A DNA stretch of 12,612 bases, taken from NCBI GenBank assembly GCA_900547415.1, contig URGS01000037.1, forward strand, positions 1 through 12,612. The letters are read 5' to 3'. The notes beneath the pieces were generated by a model, which worked only from the letters and a program-made list of their open reading frames with translations, did no database searches and was not told where the DNA came from. How positions within the stretch are numbered: the first letter of the stretch is position 1; every line of letters begins with the position of its first letter. This DNA is from an uncultured Phascolarctobacterium sp. GTDB taxonomy: Bacteria > Bacillota > Negativicutes > Acidaminococcales > Acidaminococcaceae. Positions 6,372-12,612 of the stretch are shown here, piece after piece. Both the position numbers and the translations under genes were made by a program.

Positions 6372-8915
6372 TTATTTTACTTCTACGTCAATGCTGCCGT
6401 TTCTCAACACAACCTCAACATTATCGCCAGTTTTAATCTCGCCGGCAACAATCTTACGGCCAAGAATGTTCTCAACAGTGTGTACAATAAGACGTTTCAG
6501 CGGACGTGCACCAAAGGCAGGGTCGAAACCAGCCTGAGCCAAATGCTCTACAGCAGCCTCCTCATAGGTCAAGGTCAGCTCCAGCTGTTTGTTCAGACGT
6601 TCGCCAAGCTCGTTCAGTACCAACTTAACGATATCCTTGATTTGTTCTGCCTGCAGCGGTTTGAATACTACAATGTCATCTACACGATTCAGGAATTCAG
6701 GACGGAAGAAGTTCATCAGCATTTGCTGAATAGACTCTCTATCCATACTGCCCTGATGCTTCATGATTTCACTGCTGCCCAGGTTACTGGTCATAATAAT
6801 CAAGGTGTTTTTAAAGTCAACATTGCGACCCTTACCATCAGTCAGACGACCATCGTCAAGAACCTGCAAAAGTACATTAAATACATCTGCATGAGCCTTC
6901 TCAATTTCGTCCAGCAGAATTACGCTGTAGGGGTGACGACGAACAGCCTCGGTCAGCTGACCACCCTCATCGTAGCCAACATAGCCAGGAGGTGCACCAA
7001 TCAGACGAGAAACAGTGTGCTTCTCCATATATTCGCTCATATCAATACGAATCATATTGCGTTCATCATCAAAGAGTACCTCAGCCAAGGTCTTAGCCAG
7101 CTCAGTTTTACCTACGCCAGTAGGACCAAGGAAGATGAAGGAGCCAATAGGACGGGACGGATCCTTGATGCCCGCACGAGCACGAATTACAGCTTCGCTG
7201 ACAGCCTTAACAGCCTCGTCCTGACCAACTACACGATTGTGAAGGATTTCCTCCAGATGAATCAGCTTGTCACGCTCACCACCGCTTAAGCGGGAAACGG
7301 GAATACCGGTCCAGGTGCTGACAACCTTAGCAATATCCTCTTCATCAACCTCTTCCTTCAGAAGAACATTTTCATTACCCTTCTCATCCTTAGCAGACAA
7401 GGTAGAAAGCTCCTTCTGCAGAGAAGGCAGACGACCATATTTCAGCTCTGCCAGCTTATTCAAATCATAGTCACGCTCAGCCTGCTCCATCTGCTGCTTA
7501 ACAGCATCAATTTCTTTCTTGACTTCACGTACGCGGGCAATGGAGGCCTTTTCTGCATCCCAGCGTTTAACCAGCTCATCGTTATCCTTACGGAGCTTTT
7601 GCAGTTCCTCCTCAATCTTAGCCAGACGCTCCTTAGACTGATCATCGTCCTCCTTGCCAAGAGCCTGCGCCTCAATTTCCAGCTGCAGAATTCTACGCTT
7701 GCTTTCATCCAATGCGGTAGGCAGAGAGTCAATTTCAGTACGCAAACGAGCCGCAGCCTCATCAACAAGGTCAATAGCCTTGTCAGGCAGGAAACGGTCG
7801 TTAATATAACGATTGGACATAACAGCAGCTGCAACTAGAGCAGCGTCTTTAATACGAACGCCATGGTGAACCTCGTAACGCTCACGCAAACCACGAAGAA
7901 TGGAAATAGTATCCTCAACGCCAGGCTCCTTGACCATTACAGGTTGGAAACGACGCTCTAAAGCACTGTCCTTTTCAATGTATTTACGATATTCATTTAA
8001 AGTAGTTGCACCAATGCAGCGTAGCTCACCACGAGCCAGCATAGGCTTTAAGATATTGCCTGCGTCCATGGCACCCTCAGCAGCACCGGCACCAACTACA
8101 GTATGGAGCTCATCAATGAACATGATAATCTGACCAGCACTGTCACTTACTGCTTTCAGAACCTTTTTCAGACGCTCCTCAAATTCACCTCTGAATTTAG
8201 CACCAGCTACAAGAGCAGCCAAATCAAGAGCGTAAAGAGTCTTGTTCTTCAGTCCCTCAGGAACATCGCCTGCCACAATACGACGGGCCAACCCCTCTGC
8301 AATAGCAGTTTTACCAACACCAGGCTCACCAATGAGCACAGGATTATTCTTTTTACGACGGCTGAGGATTTCGATAACACGACGAATTTCTTCGTCACGA
8401 CCGATAACAGGATCAAGCTTGCCGTCCTTAGCCTTGGCAGTCAAATCCTGACCATATTTTTCCAAGGTTTTTCTGGTTTCTTCATCACCAGCACTATTCT
8501 GGTAATTCATATAAGCAGCTTCAACCTTTTTCTTGTCGATACCGTATTTACGGAACAAGGAAACGACATCACTGTCACCGTCACTGGCAATAGCAGCTAC
8601 TAATTGACCTACATTGATTTCTCCCTGTGTATTCTGATTTAAGATTGCCATTACTCTGGCAAAGCCTGTACCCATCATCAGCTGACGGTCCTGACCCTTG
8701 ACGCTGGGAAGCTTTTGCACAAGAGCCTTAGCCTCCTGAGTAAAGGTATTTTCGTCAATATGCAGGCTCTGCAGCAAATATTTGAAGAAGCCTTCACTGC
8801 CGCATAAAGCAGCAACTACATGGGCAGTAGTCAGCTCCTGATGATAGTTCATCACGGCCTGCTGCTGTGCTGCCTCTAAAATGCTTTTAATTTCTTCACT
8901 GTAGCGTTCGTTCAT
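6372..8915 (-). CDS. clpB: ATP-dependent chaperone ClpB
   Basis: ClpB is a hexameric AAA+ disaggregase that pulls polypeptides out of aggregates, normally with DnaK. The 847-aa protein has the N domain (about 1-145), first AAA+ module (Walker A GEPGVGKT 196-203, Walker B FIDE ending at E269, Arg fingers R321/R322), a long coiled-coil middle domain (about 395-515) that separates ClpB from ClpA, and a second AAA+ module (Walker A GPTGVGKT 597-604, Walker B LLDE 667-670, Arg finger R744). The first pore loop reads AKFRG, with Phe where Tyr is usual; the second is GYVGYDEGG. An upstream in-frame GTG at 8933 is rejected because it is part of the GTGAGGAGG ribosome binding site; the ATG at 8915 is 9 nt after AGGAGG. 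It is a single-gene unit with a promoter at 8997-9024. Confidence 0.97.
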   Translation of the reverse strand: MNERYSEEIKSILEAAQQQAVMNYHQELTTAHVVAALCGSEGFFKYLLQSLHIDENTFTQEAKALVQKLPSVKGQDRQLMMGTGFARVMAILNQNTQGEINVGQLVAAIASDGDSDVVSLFRKYGIDKKKVEAAYMNYQNSAGDEETRKTLEKYGQDLTAKAKDGKLDPVIGRDEEIRRVIEILSRRKKNNPVLIGEPGVGKTAIAEGLARRIVAGDVPEGLKNKTLYALDLAALVAGAKFRGEFEERLKKVLKAVSDSAGQIIMFIDELHTVVGAGAAEGAMDAGNILKPMLARGELRCIGATTLNEYRKYIEKDSALERRFQPVMVKEPGVEDTISILRGLRERYEVHHGVRIKDAALVAAAVMSNRYINDRFLPDKAIDLVDEAAARLRTEIDSLPTALDESKRRILQLEIEAQALGKEDDDQSKERLAKIEEELQKLRKDNDELVKRWDAEKASIARVREVKKEIDAVKQQMEQAERDYDLNKLAELKYGRLPSLQKELSTLSAKDEKGNENVLLKEEVDEEDIAKVVSTWTGIPVSRLSGGERDKLIHLEEILHNRVVGQDEAVKAVSEAVIRARAGIKDPSRPIGSFIFLGPTGVGKTELAKTLAEVLFDDERNMIRIDMSEYMEKHTVSRLIGAPPGYVGYDEGGQLTEAVRRHPYSVILLDEIEKAHADVFNVLLQVLDDGRLTDGKGRNVDFKNTLIIMTSNLGSSEIMKHQGSMDRESIQQMLMNFFRPEFLNRVDDIVVFKPLQAEQIKDIVKLVLNELGERLNKQLELTLTYEEAAVEHLAQAGFDPAFGARPLKRLIVHTVENILGRKIVAGEIKTGDNVEVVLRNGSIDVEVK

Positions 8916-8996
8916 AGCGCTACACCTCCTCACTATATACTCAATTAAAATTTAACATTATTTGTTCGTAGCAGCTTCTCGCTTTCTACATTTTCC

Positions 8997-9024
8997 ATTA
9001 TAACAGCAAAAGTCAAAAAGTCAA
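8997..9024 (-). promoter_or_regulatory. clpB promoter with a tandem TTGACT repeat
   Basis: On the minus strand TTGACT (9019-9024), a 16-bp spacer and TATAAT (8997-9002) form a strong sigma-A type promoter. A second TTGACT (9011-9016) lies in the spacer, so the plus strand shows AGTCAAA twice, 8 bp apart. This recalls the CtsR heat-shock operator (two GGTCAAA-like heptamers), but CtsR sites are spaced 10 bp apart, so the assignment is uncertain. No CIRCE (HrcA) inverted repeat was seen. The leader is about 75 nt. Confidence 0.6.
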
Positions 9025-9062
9025 ATGGTTTTCTATGACGTTTTTGTAAATTCTAGCCTAAA

Positions 9063-9104
9063 ATAGGTTGACACCAGGTTTCTATTGTGTCAATATATAC
9101 CTAT
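9063..9104 (+). promoter_or_regulatory. Candidate operator and promoter upstream of lrgA
   Basis: TTGACAC (9068-9074) and GTGTCAA (9087-9093) are a perfect inverted repeat with 12 bp between. Outside them ATAGGT (9063-9068) is mirrored by ACCTAT (9099-9104). The left arm contains a perfect -35 hexamer TTGACA; at 17 bp the -10 would be the weak CAATAT, which suggests an activated or repressed promoter. Which regulator binds is unknown; LytSR-, LysR- and CRP-type control are known for lrg/cid genes elsewhere. From here to the lrgA start, the AT-rich stretch 9105-9170 shows only short repeats of TCAAATATTT. Confidence 0.55.
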
Positions 9105-9192
9105 TCTCTTTTCTAGCGAATTTCAGAATAATATTTTCAAATATTTCAAATATTTTATTTTTTTGTTTTACAAATGAGGAGGTCCTGTAATT

Positions 9193-9555
9193 ATGTCACC
9201 CACATCACTTCTGCGCGGTATCGGTTTGCTGCTGTTCCTGCAATGGATCAGCACACTGATTATTTCTGCCCTGCAGATTCCCTTTCCGCCTGCACTTTTA
9301 GGTATGCTGTTCCTTGTTGTTTTATTGGCAACCAAAATCGTACCTGTGCAATCCGTTGAAGGCATCTGTAATATTTTAATTTCTAAAATGGGTATGCTGT
9401 TTCTGCCTGCTGGCATCAGCGTTATGCTTTACGCTGACGTCATCATGGCTGAGTTCAAGGCAATTTCCATTACTATTGTTGTCTGCAGTGTCGCTGTTCT
9501 TTTAACTACAGCCATGCTGCTCCAGCTTATGCTTAAGAAACCGGAGGCGAAATAA
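9193..9555 (+). CDS. lrgA: CidA/LrgA family holin-like membrane protein
   Basis: The 120-aa protein is almost wholly hydrophobic, with four predicted membrane segments (roughly 5-25, 30-50, 62-85, 90-112), the family topology. The family marks QIPFPPALLGMLFL and GMLFLPAGISVMLY are present, the latter near the usual FVPAGVG position. In other bacteria LrgA acts with LrgB at the inner membrane, limiting murein hydrolase release or moving pyruvate; the sequence cannot say which applies here. The start follows a GAGGAGG site by 10 nt. Its stop is one base before the lrgB ATG (TAAAATG), so the two are coupled. LrgA and CidA are hard to tell apart by sequence alone, so the symbol is by family and by pairing with lrgB. 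Confidence 0.85.
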   Translation: MSPTSLLRGIGLLLFLQWISTLIISALQIPFPPALLGMLFLVVLLATKIVPVQSVEGICNILISKMGMLFLPAGISVMLYADVIMAEFKAISITIVVCSVAVLLTTAMLLQLMLKKPEAK

Positions 9556-9556
9556 A

Positions 9557-10267
9557 ATGTTCCCAGAAGCACTCTTAAGCTCCGCTCTTTTTGGTATCGG
9601 TCTCACCGTTATCCTCTATAGCGTCAGCGAAGTCATTGTAGAAAGATTAAATCTGAATATTATTCCCCCCTTTGTCATTGCCTGCCCTGCTATTATTACC
9701 ATTATAGCTCTCTCTCCAGGAGTAACCTATGAGCAATACGCCTACGGAGCAGAATTCATAAACTTTCTTTTAGGGCCAGCTACCATTGCCTTGGCACTGC
9801 CCCTTTACCGTAACCGCCGGATTATTATGAAGGAAGCACTTCCTATAGGTCTGGGCGTTACAGTTGCCAGCGCAGTAGCTATTATCGGAGCCTACTTCTG
9901 CGGTAAAGCTCTCGGCGCCAGTGAAGCAGTCCTTATCTCCCTGTTGCCTAAGTCCATAACCACACCTATTGCCATTGATGTGTCCAAAACCCTTGGCGGT
10001 ATCCCTGCTCTTACCACTGCAGCAGTTATTATCACTGGTATGCTTGGTGCAACCTTTAACCACAAGCTTTTAAACCTTTTTGGTATTAAAAACGATTTAG
10101 CCTGCGGTCTGGCTATTGGCGCTTCCAGCCATGGTCTCGGAACCAGCGCCTGTGCCGCAGTCAGTCCAATTCAGCTTGCCATTGGCGGCGTAGCCATAGC
10201 CCTGACAGGTATTGTCACCTCTATTATGGCACCTCTGCTGCTGCCCATTCTTAAGGCAATCTGGTAA
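9557..10267 (+). CDS. lrgB: CidB/LrgB family membrane protein
   Basis: The 236-aa protein is a multi-span inner-membrane protein of the LrgB family and the partner of LrgA. Typical segments are NIIPPFVIACPAI, NFLLGPATIALALPLY near residue 75, LLPKSITTPIAIDVSKTLGG in the middle, and a C-terminal GASSHGLGTSACAA. In other species the pair has been linked to control of cell lysis and to pyruvate uptake. Length and motif order are normal (about 230 aa). A GGAGG site lies 9 nt before the ATG, inside the end of lrgA. A strong terminator follows the stop codon within 20 bp, so the operon is only these two genes. Confidence 0.92.
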   Translation: MFPEALLSSALFGIGLTVILYSVSEVIVERLNLNIIPPFVIACPAIITIIALSPGVTYEQYAYGAEFINFLLGPATIALALPLYRNRRIIMKEALPIGLGVTVASAVAIIGAYFCGKALGASEAVLISLLPKSITTPIAIDVSKTLGGIPALTTAAVIITGMLGATFNHKLLNLFGIKNDLACGLAIGASSHGLGTSACAAVSPIQLAIGGVAIALTGIVTSIMAPLLLPILKAIW

Positions 10268-10283
10268 TAGTCTTACAAAAACT

Positions 10284-10339
10284 AATCCCTCCTGTAGAGA
10301 TAATCATCGTGATTACATCTACGGGAGGGATTTTATTTT
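10284..10339 (+). terminator. Bidirectional Rho-independent terminator after lrgB
   Basis: AATCCCTCCTGTAGA (from 10284) pairs with TCTACGGGAGGGATT (ending 10332). The interior AATCA/TGATT continues the stem around a TCG loop. A TTTTATTTT run follows on plus. On the minus strand the hairpin is followed by TAGTTTTTG, so it can also stop transcripts coming from the right. Confidence 0.9.
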
Positions 10340-10346
10340 GCTGTTA

Positions 10347-10520
10347 TCAGCACTTTATGACTTTTTCCATTACAGAGCATTTAGAGCAAAGATGCTTATA
10401 CTGGGGCATACTATCAAAGGGTTTGACCTTTACACGCTTAAGGTCCGCCTTCTGATGACAACACTCACAGATTCCGTGCTTGCTTTAACAGCCACAAAAA
10501 ACTAAATCACTAAGCTTCAT
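10347..10520 (-). pseudogene. Small zinc-ribbon-like reading frame interrupted by an in-frame TAA
   Basis: From the ATG at 10520 the minus strand reads MKLSDLVFCGC, then TAA (10485-10487). In the same frame it continues for 45 residues to TGA at 10347, beginning SKHGICECCHQKADL and ending LCSKCSVMEKVIKC. The downstream part has C-x2-C (C18, C21) and C-x2-C (C45, C48) separated by 23 residues, as in a four-cysteine zinc ribbon, plus a basic middle (KRVKVKPFDSM). No ATG, GTG or TTG lies between the TAA and the first Cys pair, so this part cannot be made by normal initiation. One base change in the TAA would restore a 57-aa protein. It lies 31 bp after the CpXC gene, on the same strand, and ends at the bidirectional terminator. 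Alternatives are a sequencing error or chance; the ribosome binding site is weak. The name zinc-ribbon is inferred from the Cys spacing only. Confidence 0.5.
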
Positions 10521-10551
10521 TTTACTTTACACTTCTGTTGTAAAAACACTA

Positions 10552-11223
10552 TCAGCTGTTTATGGCACCAAAGAATTTAGCAACCCACTCTACATCAACA
10601 AGAGCATTGTTGTCAGCATGCAAATCACCCATTTTTTCATGGTAAGCATGCAGCAGCTCGTGGTACATACCATCCTCAATAAGACCAATCTTCAGCAACT
10701 CACCCTTTTGGTAGAACTCCAAACGTTTTTCGCCATTCTCGCCTAAGCTGAAGAGTATTTCATCAGGCTCCATATTCGGAAATTCATTGGTCAGCTGTTC
10801 ATAATACAAGCATTTGATAATCTCGATGATTCTGTCATCTAATTCGTTTTCAAAAATCAAAGCCTTTTCACGCAAGGAATTTTGTGTTGTCACAATACGG
10901 TAAATATAGCTTTCCATCATCTTATTGAAGGCTTCACCATTTTTGCCTGCCATATCACTGGTAATTTCCATAGCAGTATCAAAGTCCTTGTCGCAGCTGG
11001 CATAATTAATCATAACGCCGTTTTTCATATCATGATACAGCATACTGTAGTTCAGGCGTGACACCGCACCACACGCAGGACATCTGAACTCAAAAAGCTG
11101 GCCGTTCATCAGCTCTGCTTTTTTCTCAGGATTAATTTCTGTATTTAAACTGCTCCATAGGGCAGCCTTTCCTATCTTACCACATTCAGGACATTTTACT
11201 TCGACCTGTTTTTCCATACTCAT
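10552..11223 (-). CDS. CpXC domain protein
   Basis: The 223-aa protein has at its N-terminus two CPxC knuckles (C11-P-E-C14 and C48-P-A-C51) that most likely bind one zinc ion, with the spacing and the FRCPACG setting of the CpXC domain. This domain is found in anaerobic bacteria and its role is unknown. The rest is a helical, acidic region without catalytic motifs. There is no signal peptide or membrane segment, so it is probably cytoplasmic. GAGGAG lies 9 nt before the ATG at 11223; a second Met two codons on is less well placed. Promoter at 11267-11295. No terminator directly follows; the next one is at 10284-10339, so the broken zinc-ribbon frame may share its transcript. Confidence 0.85.
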   Translation of the reverse strand: MSMEKQVEVKCPECGKIGKAALWSSLNTEINPEKKAELMNGQLFEFRCPACGAVSRLNYSMLYHDMKNGVMINYASCDKDFDTAMEITSDMAGKNGEAFNKMMESYIYRIVTTQNSLREKALIFENELDDRIIEIIKCLYYEQLTNEFPNMEPDEILFSLGENGEKRLEFYQKGELLKIGLIEDGMYHELLHAYHEKMGDLHADNNALVDVEWVAKFFGAINS

Positions 11224-11266
11224 GGTGCATCGCTCCTCATCAAAAAATTATAAACACATTGGAATC

Positions 11267-11295
11267 ATTATATCATACACAGCTTTTTATCCCAA
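11267..11295 (-). promoter_or_regulatory. Promoter of the CpXC gene
   Basis: TTGGGA (11290-11295), 17 bp and TATAAT (11267-11272) on the minus strand: a perfect -10 and a 4/6 -35. The leader is about 37 nt. Confidence 0.65.
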
Positions 11296-11368
11296 AAGAT
11301 TTTTCTATAAAGAATTAATTTACGTTATTTTAGGCAAAGAGCATAGAAATTATGCAACATTTGCAACA

Positions 11369-11629
11369 TCACAAATGGTTTATCATACCTCTAAGCTCTG
11401 TAAAAATCACTCCAGCCTTGTCAGCAGGGTACACCTTACATGGAAGTGCACGCAAATCCTCTACGCGCCAGCCCTTTTTTTCTTCCGCCAGCTTAGCCAG
11501 AGCTTCGTCCAAATCCTTGGCTGCTACAATTGCCAAAGCATCAAGATAGAACTCACTATTAATACAGGGTTCTTCAATCATACTATGACTATGATAGGTC
11601 TTATTATGACGCCATACGTAAATATTCAT
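11369..11629 (-). CDS. Small protein of unknown function (86 aa)
   Basis: I do not recognise a family. The protein begins MNIYVWRHNKTYHSHSMIEE, with several His and aromatic residues. It then has a helical part rich in Ala, Leu, Glu and Asp (FYLDALAIVAAKDLDEALAK), followed by GWRVEDLRALPCKVY and a hydrophobic end. The layout suggests a small alpha/beta cytoplasmic protein. There is no signal peptide or metal motif, and the two cysteines are far apart. The ATG at 11629 lies 7 nt after GGAGG. A GTG two codons earlier is rejected because it would be only one base from that site. The good ribosome binding site and the bias toward plausible codons support a real gene. It stands alone between the flavodoxin-ferredoxin gene (138 bp upstream) and the CpXC gene, all on minus. 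Confidence 0.7.
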   Translation of the reverse strand: MNIYVWRHNKTYHSHSMIEEPCINSEFYLDALAIVAAKDLDEALAKLAEEKKGWRVEDLRALPCKVYPADKAGVIFTELRGMINHL

Positions 11630-11767
11630 ATGCACACCTCCAATATAAAGGCTCTAATAATTACCTCTTGCTTATAATTCTACGCAGGTGAAATCTTTAC
11701 CTTGCATCAAGCAGCAAATAATCTAAACAGCCAAGCCAACTCTTAGTAATCCTTCTGTCCAGTGGGA

Positions 11768-12541
11768 TCAATCATCTTCCTCTACGAACCAATCCAGGTC
11801 ACGAGGTTCGCTGAAATTTTCCTCAAGACGCTTGCGCAAAGGCTCGGCAGAAAAGCTGCGGGCACCTGTAGGACACAGCTTTACACAGCGCATACAGCTA
11901 ATACAAATTTTTTGGTCAACAGCCATGGACAAGCCGTCAATAGCGCCAACAGGGCAAAGGTCAGCACAGCGTCCGCACTGCACACACTGCGCCTCATTAA
12001 AGTTTTTAGGAACAGCTATGGGCTGCTTCAGCTCCGGCTCTGCATCACCAGGAAGCTCTACACTTTCCAGTTCATTCCACGCCAGCTTACGCAGAACCTC
12101 TGCTGCAAAGATATGCAGCTCTGCTTCGTCCTTTTCATCAGGACGACCAGCACCTAGGACAGGAGAAAAAATATGTGGAATAACAGGAGCTGCTGCACCA
12201 ATAACAATAAAGCCCCTGGTCTCTAAAATCTGCTGCATTTGAGCCAGAGTATCATCATAGTGACGATTGCCATAGCAGGCCAAAATAATACAGGGCGTAT
12301 CATTGCCGCGCAAATTGCGCCACAAGCCCTGTACCTGAGGCATCTGTCCTGCATATACAGGATTTGCTACAACTACAAGCTCATCAGCACCAAACTCATA
12401 CAGCTTGTCTCTCTGTTCCGGCAAAGTATTGTCTGCCAAAGTAGTTTCAATCCCAACCAAATATTTAGCAAAGGTCTCTACTACTTTTTTAGTTCCATAA
12501 GTAGGGCTAAAATATAAAGCTGTAGCCTTTTTGATAATCAT
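11768..12541 (-). CDS. Flavodoxin-ferredoxin fusion protein (EFR1-type)
   Basis: The 257-aa protein joins two electron-carrier modules. Residues 1-150 resemble a flavodoxin: ALYFSPTYGTKKV (8-20) is the FMN phosphate loop, and VVVANPVYAGQMP and IILACYGNRHYDD fit the later FMN-contacting loops. Residues 180-225 are a two-cluster ferredoxin, C186-x2-C189-x2-C192-x3-C196-P and C213-x2-C216-x2-C219-x3-C223-P, each able to hold a [4Fe-4S] cluster. A short acidic tail follows. Such proteins pass electrons between low-potential partners in anaerobes; the partner here is unknown. There is no signal peptide, so it is cytoplasmic. The ATG follows AGGAGGG by 10 nt. A terminator hairpin just upstream (12565-12590) shows that it begins its own transcript, though no promoter was clear in the remaining bases. 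Confidence 0.9.
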   Translation of the reverse strand: MIIKKATALYFSPTYGTKKVVETFAKYLVGIETTLADNTLPEQRDKLYEFGADELVVVANPVYAGQMPQVQGLWRNLRGNDTPCIILACYGNRHYDDTLAQMQQILETRGFIVIGAAAPVIPHIFSPVLGAGRPDEKDEAELHIFAAEVLRKLAWNELESVELPGDAEPELKQPIAVPKNFNEAQCVQCGRCADLCPVGAIDGLSMAVDQKICISCMRCVKLCPTGARSFSAEPLRKRLEENFSEPRDLDWFVEEDD

Positions 12542-12564
12542 TTTCCTATTTCCCTCCTATAATC

Positions 12565-12590
12565 AAAACCACCGGCGTAGCCGGTGGTTT
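12565..12590 (-). terminator. Perfect hairpin terminator of a gene beyond the window
   Basis: AAACCACCGGC (12566-12576) and GCCGGTGGTTT (12580-12590) are perfect inverted repeats around a 3-nt loop. On the minus strand TTTTGA follows, so it should end a minus-strand gene lying to the right. The flavodoxin-ferredoxin gene starts 24 bp further on. Confidence 0.8.
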
Positions 12591-12612
12591 GTCATTTACC
12601 GCCTAAAAGGCT

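Noticed and set aside
6312..7289. 325-aa plus-strand open frame
   Set aside because: It lies opposite clpB, whose domain motifs run intact through it; its translation shows no family features and no ribosome binding site.
8916..8933. GTG start of clpB six codons upstream
   Set aside because: The GTG is within GTGAGGAGG, the ribosome binding site for the ATG at 8915.
10212..10505. 97-aa plus-strand open frame after lrgB
   Set aside because: It overlaps the end of lrgB and runs through the strong terminator; the opposite strand has the more meaningful cysteine-rich frame.
11341..11388. Small hairpins (GCATA/TATGC and CATTTG/CAAATG) after the 86-aa gene as a terminator
   Set aside because: The stems are short and AT-rich, one overlaps the coding end, and no proper T run follows.

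Overview
The window most resembles a chromosomal segment of a Negativicutes-type Firmicute (an anaerobe with a two-membrane envelope). This is an inference, not a demonstrated placement. It rests on AGGAGG-type ribosome binding sites throughout, a polA-mutM-coaE-transglycosylase gene order, a flavodoxin/2x[4Fe-4S] fusion protein, and CpXC and DUF3842 proteins typical of anaerobic Firmicutes. No phage, IS transposase, CRISPR array or defence locus is visible. Most of the window is ordinary core genome.

Layout. Positions 1-47 (minus) hold the 5' part of a tRNA-Leu(CAG), with its own promoter at 87-115. Positions 136-4828 (minus) form one tight operon: polA, mutM, coaE and a membrane-anchored lytic transglycosylase, led by a promoter at 4873-4901. 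Positions 4829-5213 carry no gene. They hold that promoter, a long imperfect palindrome with repeated modules (about 4938-5153) and a Rho-independent terminator. Positions 5214-5636 (minus) encode a small exported protein of unknown role, and 5857-6264 (plus) a DUF3842 protein. The two are divergent, each with a near-consensus promoter and its own terminator. Positions 6372-8915 (minus) encode ClpB. Divergent from it, 9193-10267 (plus) is an lrgA-lrgB pair, with a striking palindrome upstream and a bidirectional terminator downstream. Positions 10347-10520 (minus) look like a tiny zinc-ribbon gene broken by one in-frame stop. Then, all on minus, come a CpXC protein (10552-11223), an 86-aa conserved-looking protein (11369-11629) and a flavodoxin-ferredoxin protein (11768-12541). 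A terminator hairpin at 12565-12590 marks the end of a gene lying beyond the window.

How the genes work together. The first operon joins DNA replication and repair (Pol I and the 8-oxoguanine glycosylase MutM) with the last step of coenzyme A synthesis (CoaE) and peptidoglycan cleavage. ClpB is the proteotoxic-stress disaggregase. LrgAB is a two-part membrane system tied in other Firmicutes to murein hydrolase control and pyruvate traffic. The right-hand genes are small independent units. Several start codons were moved inward because the ribosome binding site lies on top of the upstream candidate (coaE, mutM, clpB and the 86-aa gene).

The least explained parts are the palindromic, module-repeating intergenic element near 4938-5153, the stop-interrupted zinc-ribbon reading frame at 10347-10520, and the candidate operators before lrgA and clpB. 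No clear new biological system was found.
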